64,000 nucleotides of DNA from DATAUD01 sp036501665 (GTDB lineage Bacteria > Verrucomicrobiota > Verrucomicrobiia > Limisphaerales > Palsa-1400), in contig DASXZW010000063.1 of assembly GCA_036501665.1 (NCBI GenBank), positions 83,503 through 147,502 of the forward strand. The letters are read 5' to 3'. The notes under the pieces were generated by a model, which had not been told where the DNA came from, made no database searches, and saw nothing but the letters and a program-made list of their open reading frames with translations. The translations under genes and the position numbers were made by a program. Numbering within the stretch: position 1 is the stretch's first letter; each line of letters begins with the position of its first letter. This document shows positions 1 through 7,747 of this stretch, in pieces.

Positions 1-1
1 G

Positions 2-958
2 AAATACAAGGAGCGCAATCCGGCACAATACGCTGAGACCGTCGCAAAAGTCATCGCGTCTGGGAAAACACCGGCCGGCACACACCGTCCAATCATGTTG
101 GACGAAATCCTTAAAGTGCTGGGACCGCAGGCGGGAGAAATCGCGGTGGATTGCACGCTCGGATTTGGCGGTCACGCGGAGGCGGTGCTTCGGCGTTTGT
201 TACCCGGCGGAAGGCTTATCGGTTTGGACGCCGACCCGCTGGAACTTCCCAAAACGGAGGAGCGATTGCGCAGTCTTGGATTCGGTCCAGAAACATTTAC
301 CGCGTGTCGCAGCAACTTCGCCGGATTGCCGCAAATTCTGTCGAAAGCTGGTGTGGCGGGCGCGGATATCATTCTGGCTGACCTCGGCGTTTCGTCCATG
401 CAATTGGACGACCCTACGCGCGGATTTTCTGTCAAGCACGAAGGCCCGTTGGACATGCGCATGAATCCCGGACGCGGCCAATCTGTTTCTACGTTGATTG
501 AGCGCGTTGCTCCTTCGGCTTTGACGACGCTCTTGAAGGAAAATGCTGACGAACCTTACGCCACGGAATTGGCAAATGCGCTCGCTGGAAAAAATTTTCG
601 CACGACGACCGATCTCACGCGAGCCATCCGTTCCGCGTTGCCGCGCGTCAATAATGATGCTTGCGAATTGTCAGTGCGCCGCGCCTTTCAAGCGCTGCGA
701 ATCGCTGTCAACGACGAGTTTTCCGCCCTGGAAACATTCCTGCGATTTTTGCCTTCCTGCCTCAATCCAGGCGGACGCGTCGCCATGCTCACGTTTCATT
801 CCGGCGAAGATCGCCGCGTCAAACATGCCTTCGCGGCGGGCTTGCGGTCTGGCGATTACATCGAAATTGCTGACGACATCGTGCGTCCAACTTCCGAGGA
901 ACGCCGTTCCAACCCACGCTCAATCCCCGCAAAACTCCGCTGGGCGCGTCGTGGCTGA
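2..958 (+). CDS. rsmH: 16S rRNA m4C1402 methyltransferase RsmH, 5' end outside window
   Basis: The protein methylates N4 of C1402 in 16S rRNA using S-adenosylmethionine. The frame is open from base 2 with no stop, so the gene begins before the window. An internal ATG at base 95 is not the start, because the codons just upstream encode H-R-P-I, which with the following M-L-D-E matches the conserved HxPVLxxE opening of the family. Visible motifs are GFGGHAE (SAM binding), D-L-G-V-S-S-M-Q, G-P-L-D-M-R, N-A-D-E-P in place of the usual G-E-E, F-Q-A-L-R-I-x-V-N-x-E, and F-H-S-G-E-D-R near the C-terminus (canonical F-H-S-L-E-D-R). The roughly 30 residues before HRPI are basic and look like the N-terminal extension of a divergent RsmH branch. 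No ftsL or other division gene follows. Confidence 0.9.
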   Translation, partial: KYKERNPAQYAETVAKVIASGKTPAGTHRPIMLDEILKVLGPQAGEIAVDCTLGFGGHAEAVLRRLLPGGRLIGLDADPLELPKTEERLRSLGFGPETFTACRSNFAGLPQILSKAGVAGADIILADLGVSSMQLDDPTRGFSVKHEGPLDMRMNPGRGQSVSTLIERVAPSALTTLLKENADEPYATELANALAGKNFRTTTDLTRAIRSALPRVNNDACELSVRRAFQALRIAVNDEFSALETFLRFLPSCLNPGGRVAMLTFHSGEDRRVKHAFAAGLRSGDYIEIADDIVRPTSEERRSNPRSIPAKLRWARRG

Positions 959-1072
959 TGGGCATTTTTTACAATTGCGCAAACATCGCACCAACCTAAA
1001 TAGGCCCGCGATGTAGTCCGCTCGACGTAGAATGAACTTCCGTTTTGCTCCGCTTTTTATTACCATTGACAG

Positions 1073-1297
1073 GTGAAATCGCCTTTGGCCAAGACGTTGC
1101 GAGTCAATCGAAAAGCAATTTCTGTTGTGGCATTGCGCGACGATAAAAGCGCGCTGCTCTATTGGCGGCGACAACCGGCGGCAAAAAGGCTTGAGGGCCT
1201 CGAACTATTGCGCCAAAGCGCCCACGACTATGATCCCGCTACCGCGCGACTTCGAAGATTTCTCACAGTAGTTAGTCGCAAACGAGATCATAGATAG
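1073..1297 (+). CDS. small protein resembling the antitoxin-like partner of nucleotidyltransferases
   Basis: This 74-residue frame opens with GTG. The segment Y-W-R-R-Q-P-A-A-K-R-L-E-G-L-E-L-L-R-Q followed by Y-D-P-A-T-A-R-L-R-R resembles, from memory, small proteins that precede a nucleotidyltransferase gene in two-gene modules (x-F-W-x-x-K-T-P-x-E-R-L-x-A-L-E-x-M-R-Q ... Y-x-P-x-x-x-R-L-x-R). No nucleotidyltransferase follows; the next 100 bases are AT-rich and non-coding. It may be an orphaned half of such a module. The family match is recalled, not searched, and the start could be one of several codons. Confidence 0.5.
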   Translation: MKSPLAKTLRVNRKAISVVALRDDKSALLYWRRQPAAKRLEGLELLRQSAHDYDPATARLRRFLTVVSRKRDHR

Positions 1298-1392
1298 CGG
1301 CTCTAAACGAATTGAGCTGTTAAAAAAGCCGTCAGAATTTAGACAATATTTTCTATTAAATAGCGACGGTTTTAGTGGCGGAGACGTTTTAC

Positions 1393-1683
1393 TCACATGC
1401 AACTGCAGTTTCGACAATCCGGCAATGCTTCGTAAATCATTTTATAAACTATGTCGTAAGCATTTTCCGATTTCAGTTGCGGATTTTCTGCTGACCAACC
1501 GACGAAGTAGCTCAGTTGATCTTTGAATCCTCCGGGCTCATAGAAGTATCGGTTTGCACAGAACGATTCTTTTCCACCGTCATCCTTAATTCGTATAGCG
1601 GCGTCCAATATGTATTGGATTTGTGGTTCGATGGTCACAATTTGCTTCCACGAGTAGATCTTATCGAGGTTGCTTGTTTGCAC
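1393..1683 (-). CDS. hypothetical protein
   Basis: A 96-residue frame lying in visibly AT-richer DNA than its neighbours. It has a natural-looking composition, with aromatic-rich segments such as Y-F-Y-E-P-G-G-F-K-D-Q-L and a C-terminal C-x-x-C-x-C. I recognise no family, signal peptide or membrane segment. Base composition and the flanking small antitoxin-like frame suggest a recently acquired or decaying patch between rsmH and the secreted protein upstream of base 4095. It could also be non-coding. Confidence 0.4.
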   Translation of the reverse strand: MQTSNLDKIYSWKQIVTIEPQIQYILDAAIRIKDDGGKESFCANRYFYEPGGFKDQLSYFVGWSAENPQLKSENAYDIVYKMIYEALPDCRNCSCM

Positions 1684-1839
1684 ACGACGATATTCGCTGA
1701 TTTATGACCTTTTTGCAAATCAGAATTAAGCAGATTGAATGAACCATGACTGCAAAACGGAAACAGTATTTTCCGTGTGGCGTCGATAACCACTTGTGAC
1801 GAACAGAGGGGTTAATCGGCAGGTTGAATTGACTTAAGC

Positions 1840-4095
1840 TTAGGTCTTCGGTTTCTGAATAAAGCCGTGATAGAGGCCCATGTAGTAAGGCAGGAGAAAA
1901 ACCGTTCCGGCGCCGAATTCTGTTCCATTGCCGCCGTAATCGAGTTCCCACGGGTCAGTGTTCCAATGATCGAAATAGCGATTTTCCACAGGGATTACTT
2001 TTCCGTTGATTCGATTCCCGCGCTTGCGCGAGTTGCCGGTGAAATCCAGCCCGTTGGATGGAAGTGGAACCACGTCAAGTCTCTGGCTGTTGCGAAGAGG
2101 CCACTCGATCCAGTCAAGTGGAAATCCGAGCAGCGTTGCCATTGAGTCTTCGTGCCAATCCGGCCAGGATTTAAGCGTCAGTGGAGTTGCTTCGAGGTTG
2201 TGAGCGGCGTAAGCGAAATTGAAGAACGGGTTCATTTCCGGCGCGACGTTCAGCCAGTAAAGATAAAATGAGGTGCGCATCATTTTCTTCAATTCTTCGT
2301 CCTGCGAATAATGCAGAATGTCGTAGTAATCCATGAAAGCCATTTCGTTGTCGGATTGATTGCCGGTGCCTGGGCCGCGTTGGACTTTGGAATACATCGC
2401 GTTGTGGGCGTAACCCTCCTTCTCAATAAGCTCGCGCGAGGCCGCCGCATATTTGGGTTCGCCGGTCATGTGCTCGGCGACGGCGAGATAACTTAAAAGG
2501 CTGAGGGAATTCAGCCCGCGTTCGGGCCACCAACGCGGGTCGTGGTTGAGATATTGCGGGCCGAAAATGCCCCAACGCGTCGGCGTGCCGTCATGGTCAA
2601 TAAGATTAAACCCATGCGTCATCAAATCATTCGTGATGTCGCGCACAACTTCGCGAACGCGTTCCCGTTCCGCATCCGTGTCCGCGCATAGATCGTAATA
2701 AAGAGGATAGAAAAAGAAGTGCCCGTCCAATTCGTCGCTGCTGGTGTCGGCTTTCCAATACCATTGCCCGTCCGCGCTCAACGGCCAGCGCGGGTCCAGG
2801 ACTTTCCATTGGCTGTCGCTGTCGTGGTCCCTGCGGTCGTTTTCCAAAACGCCCGCATTGGGATCGGGGCCGCTCGCGGGACGGATGGAGCGCGCAATGT
2901 ACCCTTTCGGCGGCGAATGTGTTCCGCCTTGTGTTACTTTTTGTAAAAATCGCAAAGCCTCAAAGGCTTTTTTCGCGCGGTCTTTTGCTTTTGGATCGTG
3001 GGTCGCTCCATAAGCAAAACATTCCCCTGCGCCATACATCGCAGTCCACAGTCCGTCGTTGTCATCGTCCTGGGTGGTGGCTGTGGATTTGTCAGCAGGC
3101 TTGGTCAACGCGGCTCGCGAAACGTATCCGTAAGGCGTTCGCTTAATATACTCGATGTCCCGTTCGTAATACTCAGCCTTTTCCGCAAGCGTCATTGTGC
3201 GTCGCTCGATTTCGCCAATGCCTCCTGCCGTTGCAAACCATGCATTTCCCTTCGGGTCTACCGCGACCTGCCTAACGTCGTCGTTTGGAAGCCAGCGCGG
3301 CCCTTCGCGATAACTCCATTCTTTTCCGTCGAATCGCACAACGCCAAGATGCGTTGCAAACCAAACCTCCCCGTCAAGGCCGGCGGCAATTCCCGTAAAA
3401 TCATTCCACGGCAAACCATCTTTTCCCTCGAAAAAACGCCATCCCTTCGATGTCTTGCACCCAACGCCGGCTTTCGATGCGAACCATAATTGTCTCGCCG
3501 AATCGAATGCGACGCCGAGAACATCGCCGACTGCCCACGCTCGACCGCCGTCGTCTTCAATATGGATCGCGCGCCATTCCGTTCCTTGAAGAACCCACAA
3601 TCCTGCGCTCGACGCCACATGCAACAAACCGTCGGGCGAAATAGCCATTTGACGAATTATCAGGTTCTCCGGCAAACGCAACTGAGCCAATTCCTTGCCG
3701 TCATTAACGTCAATACAAACATTTCCAGCCGCTATGAAATTCCTCCGGCCAGCGCGAAGAATTTGCCGCACCTCGTGCCAGGGCGCAGCGACCTCGACCG
3801 GATTTCCCTTGTTATCCGCGAAACAAAATGAATTCTCATTTTTCGACTTGAGCGCGACATTCTCGTGCCACACATCATTTTCAAAGTCGTACCAATTTTC
3901 TCCCGTAAACACGCGGACAACGCCGTCGCGGGAGCAATCGACAAGAGCCACCGGCGCTTTCGGTGCGCCGTCTTTTTCTGTGAACTGCCGCGCGATCTCT
4001 TGACGAAATTGTTGAGGAGCAGGTTGAAATGCAGCGGCCCAAGTTCCCCGATCCGTCAGGAACAGAACGACGCAGATCCATAATATTACAGGCAT
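1840..4095 (-). CDS. secreted beta-propeller plus alpha/alpha-toroid protein
   Basis: A 751-residue exported protein. The first ~22 residues are a hydrophobic signal peptide ending near T-W-A-A-A. Residues ~30-330 hold short repeats of the two-component-regulator-propeller type: W-x-x-x-x-x-G-L-P-W-N-D-F, G-E-V-W-F-A-T-H-L-G-V and G-N-A-W-F-A-T-A-G-G-I. Residues ~340-740 are helical with aromatic patches (G-Q-W-Y-W-K-A-D-T-S-S-D-E, D-P-R-W-W-P-E-R) typical of six-hairpin glycosidase-like folds. No catalytic pair can be assigned. The likely location is periplasm or cell surface, with a role in carbohydrate binding or breakdown inferred from the toroid half. The next gene upstream on the same strand ends 54 bases before this start. 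Confidence 0.7.
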   Translation of the reverse strand: MPVILWICVVLFLTDRGTWAAAFQPAPQQFRQEIARQFTEKDGAPKAPVALVDCSRDGVVRVFTGENWYDFENDVWHENVALKSKNENSFCFADNKGNPVEVAAPWHEVRQILRAGRRNFIAAGNVCIDVNDGKELAQLRLPENLIIRQMAISPDGLLHVASSAGLWVLQGTEWRAIHIEDDGGRAWAVGDVLGVAFDSARQLWFASKAGVGCKTSKGWRFFEGKDGLPWNDFTGIAAGLDGEVWFATHLGVVRFDGKEWSYREGPRWLPNDDVRQVAVDPKGNAWFATAGGIGEIERRTMTLAEKAEYYERDIEYIKRTPYGYVSRAALTKPADKSTATTQDDDNDGLWTAMYGAGECFAYGATHDPKAKDRAKKAFEALRFLQKVTQGGTHSPPKGYIARSIRPASGPDPNAGVLENDRRDHDSDSQWKVLDPRWPLSADGQWYWKADTSSDELDGHFFFYPLYYDLCADTDAERERVREVVRDITNDLMTHGFNLIDHDGTPTRWGIFGPQYLNHDPRWWPERGLNSLSLLSYLAVAEHMTGEPKYAAASRELIEKEGYAHNAMYSKVQRGPGTGNQSDNEMAFMDYYDILHYSQDEELKKMMRTSFYLYWLNVAPEMNPFFNFAYAAHNLEATPLTLKSWPDWHEDSMATLLGFPLDWIEWPLRNSQRLDVVPLPSNGLDFTGNSRKRGNRINGKVIPVENRYFDHWNTDPWELDYGGNGTEFGAGTVFLLPYYMGLYHGFIQKPKT

Positions 4096-4149
4096 TGGAA
4101 TGATTCTTTTTCGACTGGAGCTATTCCAGTCGGTGTCAGTTTCGCCGGT

Positions 4150-5028
4150 CTAATTTAGTTTGTTCGTACCGATGGGATTATGAAATGGATCGTATCTAAC
4201 CGATTCTTTGAGATTTCCATGACCATCGCCCTCTCGCAAGGTTTCCACTAGAACACCGTTTTGATATAGATCGCGCTCTGTGGCAAATTTCGCGCCGTTA
4301 GGCCGGATGTCCACTTCCTGGATCACTCCGTTCTCATACGTGCAAAACTCATCCGGCGTGCCGTTGAAATCCATATCCTTTTCCATTTTTACCAGCGTGC
4401 GATCTGAATACGTCCACGTTTCATCAGGTTTTCCATCGAAATTATTATCGACATCCGAACGTACCACGACGCCGTTTTTATAATAGGACCATTGATCCCA
4501 AATGCCGTCGTGATTACGATCTTTCATAAGCTCGATGAGGTGCCCGTTACGATAGACCCAAGCCTCGTCGGCCCTGCCGTCCTGATTGTAATGATAGTGT
4601 GTCCTTGTTCCAACCTGGCTCAATTCTTGATAAAGCAAACAAAGCAGCACTCCGGCAACAATGCCGATGACGAGCTGGACGGGCGCAATCTTTCCGCGTC
4701 CAACCTCAACGGATGGGGACGGAATGCCGGATTCAGACTCGCTAAGCGCTGACAACTCAGCGACTGACATTTGCTCCTTGAGCAAGGCCGTAGCCTCCGC
4801 CGCGTCCGAAGAGTGAACCAACAAACGAACACCTCCCGGCGCCGCCAAATTGGGCAGCATTCCGCCGGCATCGTTGGCATTGATCCAACAACGAATGCCA
4901 CGGGAATTTAGATTTGACGCGGCAAGGTCGGCGGCTTCATGGCTGGTAAAAACATGAATCGTGCGGATATTTGCTGTGTCCTGATGTTCCGCGTCTGTTG
5001 GCTCAAAATCCATGCTTTGGATTAACAA
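4150..5028 (-). CDS. DUF2007-type membrane protein with Asp/Asn-rich repeats
   Basis: A 292-residue protein in three parts. Residues ~22-90 resemble the DUF2007 'putative signal transducing protein' fold: a threonine/valine-rich strand, then H-E-A-A-D-L-A-A-S-N-L, then V-x-x-x-D-A-A-E-A. One transmembrane helix lies at ~116-137. The C-terminal part carries four imperfect repeats of ~28 residues with cores such as D-R-N-H-D-G-I-W-D and D-N-N-F-D-G-K-P-D, each followed by W-x-Y-x-x-x-x. The cores look like EF-hand-style calcium loops. The initiator may be Met1 or Met6. The gene is divergent from the esterase at 5150, with 121 bases between them. Confidence 0.7.
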   Translation of the reverse strand: MLIQSMDFEPTDAEHQDTANIRTIHVFTSHEAADLAASNLNSRGIRCWINANDAGGMLPNLAAPGGVRLLVHSSDAAEATALLKEQMSVAELSALSESESGIPSPSVEVGRGKIAPVQLVIGIVAGVLLCLLYQELSQVGTRTHYHYNQDGRADEAWVYRNGHLIELMKDRNHDGIWDQWSYYKNGVVVRSDVDNNFDGKPDETWTYSDRTLVKMEKDMDFNGTPDEFCTYENGVIQEVDIRPNGAKFATERDLYQNGVLVETLREGDGHGNLKESVRYDPFHNPIGTNKLN

Positions 5029-5149
5029 TATTCACAAACATACGAAAACGTTATTGAGTCCACAAGAATTGAACTCGCGCCGCTTCATATTCCGATCGAA
5101 ATTGTGACAATAATCAGAAGACTTGCGCGGTGATTGAGTCTTAAATACA

Positions 5150-6397
5150 GTGGCTGCCGTGAATCGCAGCGCGATCTGGTTTTGTTTAGTTGCCTCGGCG
5201 ATCATTCCTTCAACATCCTCTCTGGCGGCGCTCGATAAACTCGGCGCGATGGGTGACAGCCTTACCGACGAATACTGGGATGCCGGCACTTCGTCCTATG
5301 CCACGAATTGGGTGGATCAGCTTGTGATTTTTCGCGGGATTAACTTCGGGCCTACCGCGGCGCAGGCAGGCGTCGGCACGTGGGGCAGCCCGCGCAATGC
5401 CGGATACGAGTTCAATTGGGCGCTGAGCGGCGAGACTTCCGCTTCGCTTCTGTCCGATGGACAGGACACCGGTCTGGCCGCGCAGGTTGCGTCAATGGGG
5501 GTTTCAAACGCCGTATTGGCAATCGGCGGCAACGATTTTAACCCCGCGACCGGCGACGCGTTTTTGTCAATCTATTCCGGCCTCTGGAATGCTGGAGAAA
5601 TTCAGGCCTACGCCAATCAAACCGTCAGCAACATCGAGACCGCGCTCGTCACCGTCAAAAACGCCGGGGCTTCCGTCGTGGTCGCGAACGTTATTGATCC
5701 GGGGCTGACGCCAGCCGTTGCTTCCGTTGCCACGAGCGTCTCAGGCCGTCAAAACGTCTCCGCCGCGATTCAACTTGTCAATCGGGGAGTCAAGGCTCTC
5801 GCTCAAAAATATCAAGTTCCAATGGTTGACTGGTATGGTTTTGAAACCGCGCTCCTCGGCCCCAATACAAGCCTTAAATCGACTGCGCTCATTGGCAATG
5901 TCGCAATCAATCTTCGCGGCATCGATCCGGGTCCCCCGCTTTCTGATCCGAAAGACGCCTTTGTTTCCGACGGCTTTCATCCGAACACGGTGATCCAGGG
6001 AATTCTCGCGAACCTGATCCTGCTGGCCTTCGACAATGGCTACGGCGACAGCGTCCAATTGTTCAGCGAACAGGAAATTCTCGGCCATGCTCAAATCACC
6101 TACGGCGGTTCGGATACGCTCCAATCGCAAATTGGCGCGTACACAAATTTCGTCGTCCTGCCCGCCCCGCTCAAGGTCAATTCCGTCAGTGTCAGCGGCG
6201 CCAGTTTGACAATTGGGTTCTCAGCTGTTCCAAACCAGTCATACGCCATAGAAAGCAGAGATGATTTGACCAGCGGTTCATGGACGACTGTCACCAACAA
6301 CATTTCTGGCGCGAGTGGAATCACGACCGTCACATTGCCTGACGAATTTTCCGCCGGTTCACTGCAACGGTTTTATCGAGTGCGGCAATCGCCATAG
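5150..6397 (+). CDS. secreted SGNH/GDSL-type esterase with C-terminal beta module
   Basis: A 415-residue exported hydrolase opening with GTG followed by a signal peptide (~1-27). The SGNH family hydrolyses ester bonds with Ser, Gly, Asn and His in four blocks. Block I G-D-S-L is at ~35-38, block III G-G-N-D at ~125, and block V D-G-F-H at ~274, so the active site appears complete. The last ~55 residues form a separate module (Y-A-I-E-S-R-D-D-L ... W-T-T-V ... R-F-Y-R-V-R) also found in three other secreted proteins here. The natural substrate is unknown; acetylated or acylated polysaccharide is a guess from the glycosidase neighbours. Confidence 0.82.
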   Translation: MAAVNRSAIWFCLVASAIIPSTSSLAALDKLGAMGDSLTDEYWDAGTSSYATNWVDQLVIFRGINFGPTAAQAGVGTWGSPRNAGYEFNWALSGETSASLLSDGQDTGLAAQVASMGVSNAVLAIGGNDFNPATGDAFLSIYSGLWNAGEIQAYANQTVSNIETALVTVKNAGASVVVANVIDPGLTPAVASVATSVSGRQNVSAAIQLVNRGVKALAQKYQVPMVDWYGFETALLGPNTSLKSTALIGNVAINLRGIDPGPPLSDPKDAFVSDGFHPNTVIQGILANLILLAFDNGYGDSVQLFSEQEILGHAQITYGGSDTLQSQIGAYTNFVVLPAPLKVNSVSVSGASLTIGFSAVPNQSYAIESRDDLTSGSWTTVTNNISGASGITTVTLPDEFSAGSLQRFYRVRQSP

Positions 6398-6459
6398 AAA
6401 AGTACAATCAACGCATGTATTTGCAGATGGTTGGAAAGATGGCCAGCAGTGTTGGGCGC

Positions 6460-6480
6460 GGACGCCTCGGCGAGACGTCC
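6460..6480. repeat. imperfect copy of the GGACGCCTCG palindrome
   Basis: A 21-base near-palindrome with arms GGACGCCTCG and CGAGACGTCC (one mismatch) lies between the esterase and the GH20-like gene. Read on the minus strand, its flanks also resemble the two perfect copies at 50280 and 50986, so it is a third, diverged member of the same dispersed family. Confidence 0.7.
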
Positions 6481-6566
6481 CTACCTCGGAATTTTAGATG
6501 CGGCTGCCTTGCGGTCGCGTCAAGTTTCCGTTGAATCAGTTGAAAATTCGGCGCAAGTTAAGCCGC

Positions 6567-7682
6567 ATGAAGCACCTCATGATCTTGTGCGCGACGTCTT
6601 TTGCTTTCGCGTTTCCAATGGCCTTCGAAAGTTACGCCGGCGATGCCATGCCCGTGCGCGGCTTTTGCATCGGCGCGCCGAGACCGGCGGAGGTGGATCG
6701 GTTTATTACATTTATTGACAAAGAGTTGGCCCCCCGCGATGTCAATACACTTATTCTGCGAGTCGAGTACGGCTACCAATTCACCTCGCGCCCGGAAATG
6801 GCCGACAAACATGGCTTAAGCCATGACGATGTCAAAAAGCTCGTTGCCGCTTGCAAGAAGGACAACATTCAGCTTATTCCCGAGATCGATTGCCTCGGCC
6901 ACCAATCCTTTGGTTCACACCTTGATGCCCTGTTGAGGGTTCATCCCGAATTCGACGAAACGCCGCAAGTCGCGATTCCAGAGCATTATAAATGGCCGAA
7001 CGCCGACAAACTTTATTGCAAGAGTTATTGCCCGTTGCATCCGCAAGTTCACGAAGTGGTTTTCGCGCTGATGGATGAGTTGTGCGACGCCTTTGAGTCG
7101 GACACTTTCCACGCGGGAATGGACGAAGTTTTTTACATCGGCGAAACCAATTGCCCCCGCTGCGCCGGAAAGGACAGGTCGCAACTCTTCGCGGGCGAAG
7201 TAACGGCATTGGACGACCATTTGCGGGAAAAAAGCCGTCATTTGTGGATTTGGGGCGACCGCTTGCTTGACGGAAAAACAACCGGCCTTGGCGAATGGGA
7301 AGCCAGCGAAAACGACACTTTTCGCGCCGTCGATCTTATTCCTAAAGACGTCACTATTTGCGATTGGCACTACGACCATCCTGACCCGACGCCCGTCTAT
7401 TTTGCGGCCAAAGGCTTCAAAGTCATGATTTGCCCCTGGAAATTGTCCTCGCCCGCCGTGCAGGAAGTCGATGAAATGTATCAATGGCGAAACACCTCTT
7501 CAGATAAGATGAAAGCCCGATTCCTTGGCGTCATGCAAACTTCATGGAACGGCGTCGGCGGTTTTCTGGACAAGGAGTATCAAAGCGATCCCGAAACGGT
7601 CAACTCGTGGAACTGCCTGAAAGCTGTGTTTGACGAGGTCGCCAAGTTGCAAGGCCCTGACCCCGCCTTGAAAAACAAATAA
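6567..7682 (+). CDS. secreted GH20-like beta-N-acetylhexosaminidase family protein
   Basis: A 371-residue protein read from the ATG at 6567. An upstream in-frame ATG at 6498 would add 23 basic residues in front of the signal peptide M-K-H-L-M-I-L-C-A-T-S-F-A-F-A-F. GH20 enzymes release terminal GlcNAc or GalNAc by substrate-assisted catalysis with an Asp-Glu pair. That pair is visible as H-A-G-M-D-E at ~181-186, preceded by a TIM-barrel pattern including I-P-E-I-D-C-L-G-H near residue 110. The usual N-terminal GH20b domain is missing, which is common for bacterial catalytic-domain-only forms. Linkage specificity cannot be told. Confidence 0.75.
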   Translation: MKHLMILCATSFAFAFPMAFESYAGDAMPVRGFCIGAPRPAEVDRFITFIDKELAPRDVNTLILRVEYGYQFTSRPEMADKHGLSHDDVKKLVAACKKDNIQLIPEIDCLGHQSFGSHLDALLRVHPEFDETPQVAIPEHYKWPNADKLYCKSYCPLHPQVHEVVFALMDELCDAFESDTFHAGMDEVFYIGETNCPRCAGKDRSQLFAGEVTALDDHLREKSRHLWIWGDRLLDGKTTGLGEWEASENDTFRAVDLIPKDVTICDWHYDHPDPTPVYFAAKGFKVMICPWKLSSPAVQEVDEMYQWRNTSSDKMKARFLGVMQTSWNGVGGFLDKEYQSDPETVNSWNCLKAVFDEVAKLQGPDPALKNK

Positions 7683-7710
7683 CCGTGGATTCGTGAACGG
7701 TCGCAGTCGT

Positions 7711-7730
7711 AATTGTCATCGTTGACAATT
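7711..7730. promoter_or_regulatory. perfect inverted repeat upstream of mechanosensitive channel gene
   Basis: AATTGTCA and TGACAATT form perfect 8-base arms around a 4-base loop, ending 17 bases before the ATG at 7748. There is no T-run, so it is unlikely to be an intrinsic terminator for the upstream gene. It could be an operator or a leader hairpin. Confidence 0.35.
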
Positions 7731-7747
7731 CCCTCTAGTATCCGCGC

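Noticed and set aside
1324..1375. Possible long-loop terminator (GCCGTC ... GACGGT)
   Set aside because: The loop is about 35 bases and pairing is short, so folding into a terminator is doubtful.
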